Assembly (NCBI RefSeq): GCF_003751085.1
Contig: NZ_RJJY01000001.1
Span: forward strand, 2,108,001 to 2,172,000
Direction: 5' to 3'
Source of the DNA: Micromonospora sp. Llam0
Lineage (GTDB): Bacteria; Actinomycetota; Actinomycetes; Mycobacteriales; Micromonosporaceae
DNA length: 64,000 nt
Position 1 is the stretch's first letter; each line of letters opens with the position of its first letter. Below the pieces are notes generated by a model that saw nothing but the letters and a program-made list of their open reading frames with translations, was not told the DNA's origin and did not search any database. Positions 41,625 to 50,277 of this stretch are shown piece after piece. The translations under genes were made by a program, and so were the position numbers.

Positions 41625-42386
41625 GTGGGGTGCGTGGACTTTCGTGAGCTGCTGTCGGCCGAACTCGACGGGGAGACCGACGCCGCCGAGTCGGCTGCGG
41701 CGCGGGACCATCTGACCGGCTGCGCCGGGTGCCGGGACTGGTACGCCGACGCCACGCTGGTCACCAACCTCGCCCGGCGTACCGGCCCGGAGCCGGTCGG
41801 CGCCGTCGACGAATCGGTGCTCGACGCGCTCGCGCCGCCCCGACGGCTGACCGCCGCCCGGGTCGCCCTGCTGCTGCGGTACGCCCTCGGTGTCCTCGGA
41901 ATCGCGCAGTTCCTGCTCGGCGCGGCCCAGATCGGCGGCGTCGCCGACGGCCATCTGCATGTGCCCGATCCGGTCGGTGGAACCGCCCCCAACCACCTGT
42001 GGCATGAGTCCGCGGCCTGGAACGTCGCACTCGGCGCCGGCTTCGTGTGGATCGCCGTCCGGCGCACCCGGCCGGCCGGGATGCTGCCGACCCTGACCGC
42101 GTTCGTCGCGGTGCTGGCACTGCTGTCGGTCAATGACGTCATCACCGGCCGGGTCGACTACCCTCGGCTGCTCAGCCACGGCCTGGTCGTCGCCGGGTAC
42201 CTGCTCATCCTGGCGCTGCGCCGGCGCGGCGGCGACCCGGACACGTCACCGGGCAACGCTGGCCGTACCCGGTCACGCTGGCGCGTCGAACTCGACGACG
42301 AACCACCGGCGGTCAACCCGACACCGTTGCGGGTGGTCCGTGGCGGCGCGGCGAGCATCCGCCACCGCCGGGACCGGGCGGCCTGA
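41625..42386 (+). CDS. membrane anti-sigma factor with zf-HC2 domain
   Basis: A 253-residue protein. The N-terminus carries the zinc-associated anti-sigma motif (VDFRELLSAELDGE, then HLTGCAGC with His and two Cys at about residues 30-37). This domain should hold the sigma factor. The rest has about four transmembrane helices (ALLLRYALGVLGIAQFLLG, AAWNVALGAGFVWIAV, LTAFVAVLALLSV, HGLVVAGYLLILAL) and a charged cytoplasmic tail. An extracytoplasmic His-rich loop (ADGHLHVPD and NHLWHESA) might sense a metal, but that is speculative. The start may be the GTG at 41625 or the GTG at 41634. Confidence 0.87.
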   Translation: MGCVDFRELLSAELDGETDAAESAAARDHLTGCAGCRDWYADATLVTNLARRTGPEPVGAVDESVLDALAPPRRLTAARVALLLRYALGVLGIAQFLLGAAQIGGVADGHLHVPDPVGGTAPNHLWHESAAWNVALGAGFVWIAVRRTRPAGMLPTLTAFVAVLALLSVNDVITGRVDYPRLLSHGLVVAGYLLILALRRRGGDPDTSPGNAGRTRSRWRVELDDEPPAVNPTPLRVVRGGAASIRHRRDRAA

Positions 42387-42535
42387 CCCGCCAGCCCTGG
42401 TGCCGTTGATCTGACAACCCGGCCGGACAACCTCCGCTCCCCCTGACGGGACATGGTGACGACGGACCTGCCTCCAGCTTCGTCCGGGAGGCATCCGCAA
42501 CGACACCACCGTCCCGCAACGGTCAGGGAGCAGTC

Positions 42536-42787
42536 ATGCCGGCCACCCCGCCCGACGAGCGTCCGACGAGCGCCCAGATCGTCAGCCGGTACCTCGCCGG
42601 AGCGCCGATCCGGCGGATCGCCGCCGAGCTCGGCGTGTCGTACAGCTACGTGCACCGGCGACTGCACTACTCGGGCGTGCCCATCCGCAGTCGCGGCGGA
42701 CGCCGCCCGGATCCGACCGTCCATGCTGACCGTACACCTGAGTCTGAGCACAGCGCGGTGAGCGCCGATCAGGACACACTGGACTAG
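42536..42787 (+). CDS. small helix-turn-helix protein
   Basis: An 83-residue protein with a central helix-turn-helix (IVSRYLAGAPIRRIAAELGVSYSYVHRRLHYSGVPIRSRGG, residues about 15-54). It resembles the short resolvase/GcrA-type HTH domains common in actinomycetes. The flanks are hydrophilic. The ATG at 42536 follows CAGGGAG. It is probably a DNA-binding regulator. It has no operon partner; the gaps on both sides (42387-42535 and 42788-42996) show nothing else clear. Confidence 0.7.
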   Translation: MPATPPDERPTSAQIVSRYLAGAPIRRIAAELGVSYSYVHRRLHYSGVPIRSRGGRRPDPTVHADRTPESEHSAVSADQDTLD

Positions 42788-42996
42788 GCCGCGACGCGTA
42801 CGGCTAATCGTCCTGCCTGGGTCCTAGACTGACGGACGTACCTCCTCCGCCCCTCGAGATGACCACCCGGTCACCGATCACATTGGTCAGAGAGCCACCA
42901 TGGTTGACTGCCGAATCCGGCTGGATCCGCCAGGCCGGCTCGTCGCGGAAGGTGCCATGCAAGTGTCCGCTTCACCGCTACACGACCAGGGAGACA

Positions 42997-43584
42997 ATGG
43001 TGACTTCCCGCAGCCGACGAGAGCACATACTCCACCGGGCTGGCGCACTGTTCGCCAGCCGAGGAGTCGCCGGCACGACCGTCCGCGAGATCGCCGACGA
43101 CGTGGGCATCCTCTCCGGTAGCCTCTACCACCACTTCGAATCCAAAGAGGCGATGGTCGACGAGATCATCTCCAGCTACCTCGCCGACCTACGCGCCCGC
43201 TACCAGCAGATCCTCGACGGGCCGGACGGACCGGACGACCAACTGCGGCAGCTCATCCGTGCCTCGCTCGAGTGCGCCGCCAGCCACCCGCACGCCACCG
43301 AGATCTACCAGAACGACGCGAACTACCTGCGTGGCCTGCCCCGGTTCGGCTACCTCAAGGGCGTCGCCAAGGAGGTGGAGAGCGTCTGGCTCACCGTCAT
43401 CGACGCCGGACGCCGGGACGGCACCCTGCGCTCGGACATCGACCCGAAAACCTTCTACCGGCTCACCCGCGATGCCGTCTGGCTGACCGTGCGATGGTTC
43501 AGGCCGGGCGGCAAGTACTCGCTCAACCGGCTGATCACCGACTGCACCACCCTCTTCCTGGACGGCATCGCCGCACGCCGCTGA
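42997..43584 (+). CDS. TetR-family regulator, KstR2-like
   Basis: A 195-residue TetR regulator. The HTH region reads TTVREIADDVGILSGSLYHHF, followed by SKEAMVDEII. The ligand domain carries IYQNDANYLRGLPRF and VWLTVRWFRPGG. This combination is strongly like KstR2, the repressor of cholesterol C/D-ring catabolism in mycobacteria and rhodococci, which binds HIP-CoA. The ATG at 42997 has AGGGAG 3-4 bases upstream; the in-frame reading back to 42859 was rejected. It lies 2.3 kb outside the catabolic island. No perfect KstR2-type CAAG..CTTG operator was noticed in the promoters I checked. Confidence 0.82.
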   Translation: MVTSRSRREHILHRAGALFASRGVAGTTVREIADDVGILSGSLYHHFESKEAMVDEIISSYLADLRARYQQILDGPDGPDDQLRQLIRASLECAASHPHATEIYQNDANYLRGLPRFGYLKGVAKEVESVWLTVIDAGRRDGTLRSDIDPKTFYRLTRDAVWLTVRWFRPGGKYSLNRLITDCTTLFLDGIAARR

Positions 43585-44239
43585 TCAGCGGCGCTACGGC
43601 CGGCCCGGCGATGCCTCGCGGTCCACTGGGTGGTTGAGCAACGCTCCCACCCGCCGCTGCAACTTCGACGCCGGTCGGCCGATCCAGCCCCAACGTTCCA
43701 CTGCAGACACTTTCTTTAATGAGTAGCTGATGGACGTTCGCGTCCCGACACAGCCTCTTCGCGCATCCTAGGAAGCTGGGTTGCATTCCCTTGCCCGCCG
43801 ATGCCATCCGCGCCCGACCGACGTCAGCCACCCGCGAAAAGTCACGGAGAGTCGTCAGGCCACTTCGCCAGGGCGATGTAATCGCGCGATCAACCATCAG
43901 GCTGGTACGTCGGCGCACGCCAGCGACGAGGTCCAGCGGTACGGAGAAGCACGACAGTGCGTGATCCTCGAAAACGTGTTCACACCGAGTCACGTCGATC
44001 CGGTCCTCGGCAACGCGGCAGGAACGGTGCGATATCCGGCGGAGCGGCCGACCATCTTTCCTGATCGTCGGAAAGACGACGCGACTCGGCCTCCCTACCC
44101 CCTGGTCCGCAATATCCGAATAGGCACCAGGCATCGACCCCTGCCGCACCCGGTCATCGGGGAAGTATCGTCGGCCGAGCAACGTCACGACCTGTCCCGG
44201 CGATCAGAGGCAGTTCCCAATAATGCGGTACGAGTTCCG
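43585..44239. other. gene-poor stretch with lower GC content
   Basis: About 650 bases without a convincing gene. Visible GC is lower than in the surroundings (for example ctttctttaatgagtagctg at 43707-43726). Readings on both strands are open by chance but lack family resemblance, ribosome sites and normal codon use. No tRNA or repeat was recognised. It could be decayed sequence, an insertion scar or a non-coding RNA locus. Confidence 0.5.
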
Positions 44240-44920
44240 GTGAGCGGCACGGGCCGCAGCTCGCGCCTGCCACCAGCCGGTACGGCGCGCACCGTGACGG
44301 CGTACCAACGAGGTGATCCGATCTGGATCCACCGTACCGGGGCCTGGCGGCCCGGAGTGGTGCTCAACCTGTCCGACACCGCGGTCACCGTCCGGTACCG
44401 GGTCACCGGCGCGGAGGGCACCGGCGTGGACACCGTGGTGCTCGGCCGCCCCGAACTGGCGCCCCGCGCCGACCGGCGGCCACCACCCGAACCCGTGCGT
44501 ACCGCCCTGGCGGTGAGGTCCGCGACCGTGCCGGTCCCCCCGAACGGACGCACTACGACACCGACCTGCCGTCCGGAACGCGATCCGCCCCGGCGTCCCC
44601 AACGCCAGCCGGCAGCACGCGTCCAGCCTCAACCGGCCGGTCGACCCGCCCCGCCGGCCAGTGGGCACATGGTCGATCGACGGGTCTCCGACGGGGTGGT
44701 CGAGCTGCGGGTCCTGGTCCGCTCGCCGGGTGGCCGGCCCGCCGAGTTGCCGCTGCGCTGCGCCGTGGACCGGCGTACCGGCACGGTCGCACTGCGGCTA
44801 CCCGACGGCCGCACCGGACAGTTCGACCTCACCCTGGCGCGGGCGGCCAGCATGATCCTGCACGAAGCGGTACTGGCCTGCCTCGACCCGCAGGAACTGC
44901 GTCTCTGGATTCAACGGTGA
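44240..44920 (+). CDS. hypothetical protein with SH3-like N-terminal and conserved C-terminal segment
   Basis: A protein of about 226 residues that I cannot name. Near the N-terminus a KOW/Tudor-like strand pattern is visible (GDPIWIHRTGAWRPGVVLNL, then VTVRYRV). The middle is a Pro/Arg-rich linker, and the last 80 residues form a compact, better-conserved-looking region (VSDGVVELRVLVRS, ACLDPQELRLWIQR). The start is uncertain: GTG at 44240 or GTG at 44294, neither with a clear ribosome site. The gene overlaps the convergent lipoprotein gene by 10 bases at its 3' end. Confidence 0.55.
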   Translation: MSGTGRSSRLPPAGTARTVTAYQRGDPIWIHRTGAWRPGVVLNLSDTAVTVRYRVTGAEGTGVDTVVLGRPELAPRADRRPPPEPVRTALAVRSATVPVPPNGRTTTPTCRPERDPPRRPQRQPAARVQPQPAGRPAPPASGHMVDRRVSDGVVELRVLVRSPGGRPAELPLRCAVDRRTGTVALRLPDGRTGQFDLTLARAASMILHEAVLACLDPQELRLWIQR

Positions 44921-45264
44921 CCACGACCGGCAGCCGCGCCGCTGTGCTGGTCCGCGGAGATGACCAGTTGCGCCCGGCCCGGTTCCGCCGAGGTCACCGT
45001 CACGGTCAGCGGACCGACCCCGGCCGTCTGTCCGACCGGGATGTAATGGGGCTGTCCGGCGTAGACCACGGTCACCGATCCGGCGACGAGATCCCGGAAT
45101 TCCATCTGGTGGTCGAAAATCTCCACACTTGCAGTTTCGGTTGTTTTGACGGCCACCGTACAACTGTTGTTGCGGCATTTCGCGCTGGTCGCGCCGCAGG
45201 CAGTCAGACACAGCAGTAGAACAAGGAGGACCCCGGCATGTCGGGCCGTTCGTGACGGGCGCAT
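44911..45264 (-). CDS. small hypothetical lipoprotein
   Basis: A 117-residue lipoprotein. The signal is clear: basic MRPSRTARH, a Leu-rich core, and lipobox LTAC with Cys23. The mature part has two Cys (AKCRNNSC) and beta-rich sequence (VEIFDHQMEF, LTVTVTSAEPGRAQLVI); I do not recognise its domain. A GTG at 45279 would add five residues. It is anchored to the outer face of the membrane and its function is unknown. Confidence 0.65.
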   Translation of the reverse strand: MRPSRTARHAGVLLVLLLCLTACGATSAKCRNNSCTVAVKTTETASVEIFDHQMEFRDLVAGSVTVVYAGQPHYIPVGQTAGVGPLTVTVTSAEPGRAQLVISADQHSGAAAGRGHR

Positions 45265-45366
45265 GCCATCGACGATCACATCTGCCCACGACGATCGGAC
45301 CTGACCAGTCCGTAGATGGCACTTTACCGGGAGACGGCCGGGCGATCACGGGAGACGGCCGGGCGA

Positions 45367-45879
45367 TCAGCCGACGACAAGCAGCAGGACGACGCTCATC
45401 ACCGACCCCACCACGCCGACCGAGCCGATCACGGTCGCTGCCAACGCCCTGGCCCGCTGACCTGGAACCCGTCGGCCCGGACCCGCCAGAACGATCGCCG
45501 CGACAGCGGGTACCGCGCCGGCGCCGTAGCAGGCGGCGAACGGCAGCGACACGACAGCCATGATCAACGCAGCAGAGGTACGCCGGGCCCGGGCCCGGTC
45601 GGCGACGGACGAGCCGACGGCCGGCGTACGAGGATCCCAGTGGAACCGCCGCGGCAGATCGGTCAGTTGCGCGACGAGCTCCCCCGACGTTGTCGCCGCG
45701 GTCGCCCCGACCAGCCGCCGCTCGTACTCGGTGAGGTCCAGATAGCCCTCACCGAGTGCCCGGGCGAGCAGTTCGACGACGTGGTTGCGCTGCGCGTCAC
45801 CGACCCGCTCGTCACCGACCCGCTCGTCACCGACCCGCTCGTCACCAGCCCGCCTGTCGACCCCGTCGCCGCCTTCCAC
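45367..45879 (-). CDS. DUF1707 (SHOCT-like) membrane protein
   Basis: A protein of up to 170 residues. The DUF1707 domain is plain: GDAQRNHVVELLARALGEGY, LDLTEYERRL and GELVAQLTDLP (about residues 27-75). Two membrane helices follow (ALIMAVVSLPFAACYGAGAV..., VIGSVGVVGSVMSVVLLL), as in DUF4190-type proteins. The N-terminus before the domain is a repeat of GDERV coded by three 15-bp units, so the real start may lie within the repeat. Its function is unknown. Confidence 0.75.
   Translation of the reverse strand: MEGGDGVDRRAGDERVGDERVGDERVGDAQRNHVVELLARALGEGYLDLTEYERRLVGATAATTSGELVAQLTDLPRRFHWDPRTPAVGSSVADRARARRTSAALIMAVVSLPFAACYGAGAVPAVAAIVLAGPGRRVPGQRARALAATVIGSVGVVGSVMSVVLLLVVG
45796..45840. 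repeat. three tandem 15-bp repeats in the DUF1707 gene
   Basis: The unit gtcaccgacccgctc occurs three times without change, then a partial fourth (gtcacc). It encodes GDERV repeats at the N-terminus of the DUF1707 protein. Units of 15 keep the reading frame, so copy-number change would only alter the N-terminal length. Confidence 0.85.
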
Positions 45880-46008
45880 AGTGTTTCCGAGGCTACCCCA
45901 TCTGACGGTCTGGGCAGGTCACGCTGGACCAGCGGGCCGGAATCCCGCATCATGGCTACGTTCGGTACACGATCCGACACGGATGGCTGACTACGGGGGT
46001 CCGTCGGC

Positions 46009-47802
46009 ATGACGCCCAGGGGTGGCGGGACGTGGCCGCTGCTGGTGGTCGCGGTCGCGCTCGCCGCGCTCGGCGCGGCGAGCGGCGGGATGCTGGCCCT
46101 GACGTACCGCCCCATCGGGCTGGCGTACCTGGACGTGCTGACCCGTTGCCCGCCCTCGGCCAGCGACCCGGCGATGTGCCTGACCGAGGCGACCTGGGCC
46201 GTCGGCGCGCTGATGACCGCAGGAGCGGCGATCGCGCTCGGCAGTGGGCTGGCCGGGACGCTGGTCACGACGGTGTGCGCCCAACGCCGGATCGCCCGGC
46301 TCTCCCCGGCCCACCCGATGGCCGAGGCGCGTTTCGAGGAACTCTGCCGGCAGCACCGGTTGGTCGGTTCCGACCGACCCCGGTTGCGCATCGGCGGCCA
46401 TCGGACGGGCAGCACCGCCGGTCCCGGCCAGCGGGCGGCGGTCGTGCTGCCGGCGGCGGCGGTCCGTCAGCCGTTGGTTCCGGTGGTGTTCGACCCGCTC
46501 GTCCGCGCCGAACTTGACCGGATCGCCTCGGGCCGGAGCGCTCGCCGCGCCGTGCTGCGCGGCTGGCCGTGGCTACTGGCTTCAGTGAGCGCCGCACTGG
46601 CCGCGGTGGCCGCGTTCACCGGCACCGCGTTCACCGGCCCGGGGCCCGGCACGCCTGCCGGGTCGACGACCCGCGTGCTGCTGCTGACCGCCGCCGTCGC
46701 CGGCCTGACCGTCGGATTACGCCGCTGCCCGGGCGGGACGCGCGGTGCCCGGACAGTGGCGTGGTGCGCCGTGCCAGCCGCCGGGGTGATCGCCGGTGCG
46801 GGGGGCCAGGCCGGGGCGTCCATCCTGTGGCACCTGGCACCGGCCGCTGGAGATCGGCTGGTCGCCGGTGCCGCACTGGCACCCGCCCTGCTGGTCCTGG
46901 CCGGTCTGCTGCCGGTGCTGACCGCCGGACGGCCCGGCGCGACTGGATCGCCGGGCGCCGCTGCCGTCCCGGCGACGTTGGCCGGAGTCGTCGCCGGTCT
47001 GCTCGCTTTCCCGGTGGGCACCGCGGCCGCGCCGGGTCTCGCCGCGCCGCTGCTGGTGCAGCCGTCGCCCGCCGTCCCGGACGGCGGATCCGACCTGCGG
47101 GGAGCCGACCCGCGCGGCGGATCCGATCCGCAGGGATCCGACCCGGACCGCGCCCGCCGCGCGAGTCCGGGTGGCCCGAGGACCGCCCGTCCGGTCCCGA
47201 TCGACACGACCACGGCGAACCGGGCCGCCCGAGCCGTCGAGCCGGTGCTCGGCCCGGCGTGGCGGGCGGATCCGCTCCCGGCCCCGCCACCGGCCGGGAG
47301 TCGACCGGCCGGCTGTCAGCCATCGATCGTCGACGACTATCTGCGCCGCGTCGCCGCTGGACGTACCGGCCAGGGCGTGGCGCGCTATGCGACGCGGGCC
47401 GCACCGGGCAACGGTGGGCTCGGCCGGACCACCCTGCAGATCGACGTCGTGTCGTACCGGCCGGACGCGATGTCCTCGGCACGGCCGGTGGACATGGTCT
47501 TCGCCGCGGTCGAACGGGCCGGTGCGGCCTGTCGGGAGTTCACCGACGGACGGTCCGGGCTACGGGTCCAGTCGCTGCCCCGCGCGGCACCGGCCGTCGG
47601 CGACCGCGCCTGGCGGATGGACCTGGTGCGGACGCTGGGCCGCGGTGCCGGACGGGTCACCGCGACGACCGCGCTGGCTGTCATACAGGTCGATACCACG
47701 CTGGTCGTGGTGGCGATGACCGCGTCGCTGGCCGTCGTCGACGGGGAGCTGTTCGAGCAGGCGATGCGGCGGACGGTGGCCGAGCTGGTGGCCGTGCGGT
47801 GA
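46009..47802 (+). CDS. multi-pass membrane protein with extracytoplasmic C-terminal domain
   Basis: A 597-residue protein that I cannot assign. The N-terminal helix (WPLLVVAVALAALGAASGGM) and a second one (LMTAGAAIALGSGLAGTLV) flank a loop with two Cys (TRCPPS, AMCLTE). After a soluble stretch come five or six further helices (residues about 190-345). A Pro/Asp-rich linker with GSDP repeats leads to a final soluble domain of about 180 residues with two Cys (GCQPSIVDDYL, AACREFTDGR), resembling PknH-type sensor domains only loosely. The alternating membrane and outside domains suggest an envelope sensor or stress protein. The start at 46009 is an ATG without a strong ribosome site. Confidence 0.65.
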   Translation: MTPRGGGTWPLLVVAVALAALGAASGGMLALTYRPIGLAYLDVLTRCPPSASDPAMCLTEATWAVGALMTAGAAIALGSGLAGTLVTTVCAQRRIARLSPAHPMAEARFEELCRQHRLVGSDRPRLRIGGHRTGSTAGPGQRAAVVLPAAAVRQPLVPVVFDPLVRAELDRIASGRSARRAVLRGWPWLLASVSAALAAVAAFTGTAFTGPGPGTPAGSTTRVLLLTAAVAGLTVGLRRCPGGTRGARTVAWCAVPAAGVIAGAGGQAGASILWHLAPAAGDRLVAGAALAPALLVLAGLLPVLTAGRPGATGSPGAAAVPATLAGVVAGLLAFPVGTAAAPGLAAPLLVQPSPAVPDGGSDLRGADPRGGSDPQGSDPDRARRASPGGPRTARPVPIDTTTANRAARAVEPVLGPAWRADPLPAPPPAGSRPAGCQPSIVDDYLRRVAAGRTGQGVARYATRAAPGNGGLGRTTLQIDVVSYRPDAMSSARPVDMVFAAVERAGAACREFTDGRSGLRVQSLPRAAPAVGDRAWRMDLVRTLGRGAGRVTATTALAVIQVDTTLVVVAMTASLAVVDGELFEQAMRRTVAELVAVR

Positions 47803-47839
47803 GCCGGGTCCGGCTCGTCTGGTCGGGCACGTCACGTGG

Positions 47840-48826
47840 TCAGGGCGTCACCGGGACGGTCCGTCGCCAGGCGTCGATGATCTGCACCGGCCGCATACCC
47901 TCGGCGAGGTACAGGCGCAGCGCCGGCCGCCGAGGGTCGGTGTCGACGTGCAGGAAGGTGCCCCGCCGCTGGTCGGCGGCGTCGGCGACGAACGCCCGGC
48001 GCAGCAGCAGGCGACCCAGACCACGCCCCTGCCATTCGGGTCGGACCGCGAGCAGCCGTACGTAGCCGCTCTGCTCGTCGGCCACGAAGGCACGCGACCG
48101 CAACACCATCGCGGCCGGGACGCCGTCCAGGTACGCGACCTCGCCCAGCGACCAGTCATGGTCACTGTGCGACTCGAGATGCCCGACCCAGTCGGGGTAG
48201 GCCTTGGCCGCGAAACCGAAGTGGTCGGCGAACGCGGCCTGGTGCACCGTCCATGCCTGGTGACGGGCCTCGGGATCGTCGCCGGTACCGCGGATCCGCA
48301 CGCCGTCGGGCTCCCCGGGGTCGGCCCTCGGGCTCGCCGGGTCGTGCGGGACGAACAGCCGGTTGAACACGGTCGCCACCGAGAAGCCGAGCTCGGCCAG
48401 GCGTCCGGCCGTGGCGGTGTCCTCCCGGTAGCAGCCGGCGTCCAGCACGGCGCGGGAGTGGCCCAGTTCGGCGGCGATCGCGACGGCGCGGCGTTGGACC
48501 TGGTACCAGAGCCAGTCGCCGACCGCCGGCTCGGTGTCGAGATGGTACGCGTCGATGTCGACGGCGTCGCTGCTCCCCTTGCGGCACGCCCAACCCCAGC
48601 CGACCGCTACGCCACCCGGGTCGTGCACCAGCCAACCGTCCCGCGTCGGGTCGAAGTCCGGGTCGGTGAGGTCGTCGGCGACCTCGTCGAGGGTGCAGTC
48701 GGGCCGGCCGATGACCGCGGTGTTGCAGGTGGCGATCAGCTGGAAGACGGCGGGTGCGTCATCGGACCCGGCGGGCCGCCGGGTGTATCCAGCAGGAAGT
48801 GACGGAGCCTCGGTGGTCGCTGTCAT
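47840..48826 (-). CDS. double GNAT-domain acetyltransferase
   Basis: A 328-residue protein with two GCN5-type domains. The C-terminal one has the acetyl-CoA loop VRPEWQGRGLGRLLLRRAF. The N-terminal one (residues 1-155) keeps the fold (RLAELGFSVATVF) but has a weaker CoA loop. The tandem layout resembles mycothiol synthase MshD, but the sequence does not look close enough to name it. The ATG at 48826 gives a normal-length protein; the in-frame upstream reading to 48982 is AT-rich promoter DNA. It diverges from the UDP-sugar dehydrogenase gene. Confidence 0.8.
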   Translation of the reverse strand: MTATTEAPSLPAGYTRRPAGSDDAPAVFQLIATCNTAVIGRPDCTLDEVADDLTDPDFDPTRDGWLVHDPGGVAVGWGWACRKGSSDAVDIDAYHLDTEPAVGDWLWYQVQRRAVAIAAELGHSRAVLDAGCYREDTATAGRLAELGFSVATVFNRLFVPHDPASPRADPGEPDGVRIRGTGDDPEARHQAWTVHQAAFADHFGFAAKAYPDWVGHLESHSDHDWSLGEVAYLDGVPAAMVLRSRAFVADEQSGYVRLLAVRPEWQGRGLGRLLLRRAFVADAADQRRGTFLHVDTDPRRPALRLYLAEGMRPVQIIDAWRRTVPVTP

Positions 48827-48915
48827 CGGGCGATTGTCGGGCAGGCCGCCACGCTGGCACGAGCGAATTTCGGCTGACCCGGCAAAACCAGATTCGGGCT
48901 TATAAGGGGAGCTTG

Positions 48916-48931
48916 AGATGCTTAGATGCTT
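48916..48931. repeat. direct repeat in the promoter region of the glycan locus
   Basis: The AT-rich gap 48827-48969 contains agatgctt twice in tandem. It follows cttataagggga and precedes tatgtcggttattgg. The position suggests promoter or operator elements for the rightward UDP-sugar dehydrogenase gene. No known operator was matched. Confidence 0.3.
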
Positions 48932-48969
48932 ATGTCGGTTATTGGCTTTTCGTCTGGAAAGTGGGAGAC

Positions 48970-50232
48970 ATGGCGAACACACCGGTGGTGATCGTCGGCC
49001 AGGGGTACGTCGGCCTGCCCGTGGCGATGCGCGCCGTAGCGGTCGGACACCTGGTGGTCGGGCTGGACACCGACGCCGAGCGGATCCGGATGCTGCGCGC
49101 GGGCACCTCGTACGTCGAGGATGTCACCGACGCCGAGCTACACGCCGCGTTGGGCAGCGGCCGATACACCGCGACCACCGACTACGCCGCCGCCGCAGGA
49201 TTTGACACCGCGGTGATCACCGTGCCGACGCCGTTGCGTGACGGCGCACCCGACCTGCGGTACATCGAGCAGGCGGCCCGGTCGCTCGCCGAGCGGCTCA
49301 CTCCCGGCGCGACCGTGATCCTGGAGTCGACGACCTACCCCGGCACCACCGACGAGTTTCTCCGGCCACTGTTGGAGAAGGGCAGCGGCCTGCAGGCCGG
49401 GCTCGACTTCCACCTCGGGTACAGCCCGGAGCGCATCGACCCGGGCAACCGCGAATGGACCTTCGTCAACACCCCGAAGGTGGTCTCCGGGATCACCCCC
49501 GAGTCGTTGCGCTCGGTGCAGGCGTTCTACGACGGTCTGGTGGACCGGACCGTGCCGGTCGCCGGCACCCGGGAGGCCGAGACCACCAAACTGCTGGAGA
49601 ACACCTTCCGACACGTCAACATCGCCCTGGTCAATGAACTGGCGGTGTACGCGCACATGCTCGGCATCGACATCTGGGACGCGATCGACGCCGCCAGCAC
49701 CAAGCCGTTCGGCTTCCTGCGGTTCACCCCCGGCCCGGGCGTCGGTGGGCACTGCCTGCCGGTGGACCCGTCCTACCTGTCCTGGGAGGTCAAGCGGACC
49801 CTCGGCCGCAACTTCCGGTTCGTCGAACTCGCCAACGACGTGAACAACTACATGCCGATGTACGTCGTGGAACGGTTGACCAGCGCGATGAACCGGCGCA
49901 GTCGGGCGTTGCGGGGCGCGCGAGTGCTGCTCATCGGGCTGGCGTACAAGCGCAACAGTGGCGACTGTCGCGAGTCCCCGGCGGTCCGCGTCGCCGAACT
50001 GCTGCACCTGGCCGGCGCACAGCTGCACGTCGTCGACCCGCACCTGCGCCCGGAGCAGATGCCGGCCTTCGTACAGGCGGTGCCGCTCACCGTCGACCAG
50101 GTCGAAGCCGCCGACGCGGTGGTCGTGCTGACCGACCACGACGGCATCGACTACTCCCTGCTCAGCGATGCGCCGCTGGTGCTGGACACCCGCCGAAGGC
50201 TGGCCGCCACCGCCGGCGCGGAACTGCTGTGA
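48970..50232 (+). CDS. UDP-sugar 6-dehydrogenase (nucleotide-sugar dehydrogenase)
   Basis: A 420-residue NAD-dependent enzyme that oxidises a UDP-hexose or UDP-HexNAc to the uronate. The Rossmann N-terminus (VVIVGQGYVGLPVAMRA), ESTTYPGTTDEF, GYSPERIDPGN and the catalytic Cys of GPGVGGHCLPVDPSY (about residue 262) are all present. VGLPVA and SPERIDPGN favour the UDP-N-acetyl-sugar (WecC/WbpA-like) branch over UDP-glucose dehydrogenase. The ATG at 48970 follows GTGGGAG. It opens the glycan locus. Confidence 0.9.
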   Translation: MANTPVVIVGQGYVGLPVAMRAVAVGHLVVGLDTDAERIRMLRAGTSYVEDVTDAELHAALGSGRYTATTDYAAAAGFDTAVITVPTPLRDGAPDLRYIEQAARSLAERLTPGATVILESTTYPGTTDEFLRPLLEKGSGLQAGLDFHLGYSPERIDPGNREWTFVNTPKVVSGITPESLRSVQAFYDGLVDRTVPVAGTREAETTKLLENTFRHVNIALVNELAVYAHMLGIDIWDAIDAASTKPFGFLRFTPGPGVGGHCLPVDPSYLSWEVKRTLGRNFRFVELANDVNNYMPMYVVERLTSAMNRRSRALRGARVLLIGLAYKRNSGDCRESPAVRVAELLHLAGAQLHVVDPHLRPEQMPAFVQAVPLTVDQVEAADAVVVLTDHDGIDYSLLSDAPLVLDTRRRLAATAGAELL

Positions 50233-50234
50233 CC

Positions 50235-50268
50235 CGCCCCCCGCCGCCTACGTAGGCGGCGGGGGGCG
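50235..50268. terminator. perfect 34-bp palindrome, bidirectional terminator
   Basis: CGCCCCCCGCCGCCTAC and its exact complement lie between the 3' ends of the convergent UDP-sugar dehydrogenase and glycosyltransferase genes, starting 2 bases after the first stop. A 17-bp stem centred on TACGTA makes a strong hairpin on either transcript. No U-run is present, as is usual in this high-GC group. Confidence 0.75.
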
Positions 50269-50277
50269 CTGACCTGG

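Noticed and set aside
43535..44188. 217-codon open frame on the minus strand in the gene-poor stretch
   Set aside because: It has no ribosome site and no family resemblance, and it overlaps the 3' end of the KstR2-like gene.
50235..50268. Palindrome as a mobile-element end or attachment site
   Set aside because: It lies exactly between two convergent gene ends with no recombinase or direct repeats; a bidirectional terminator explains it better.
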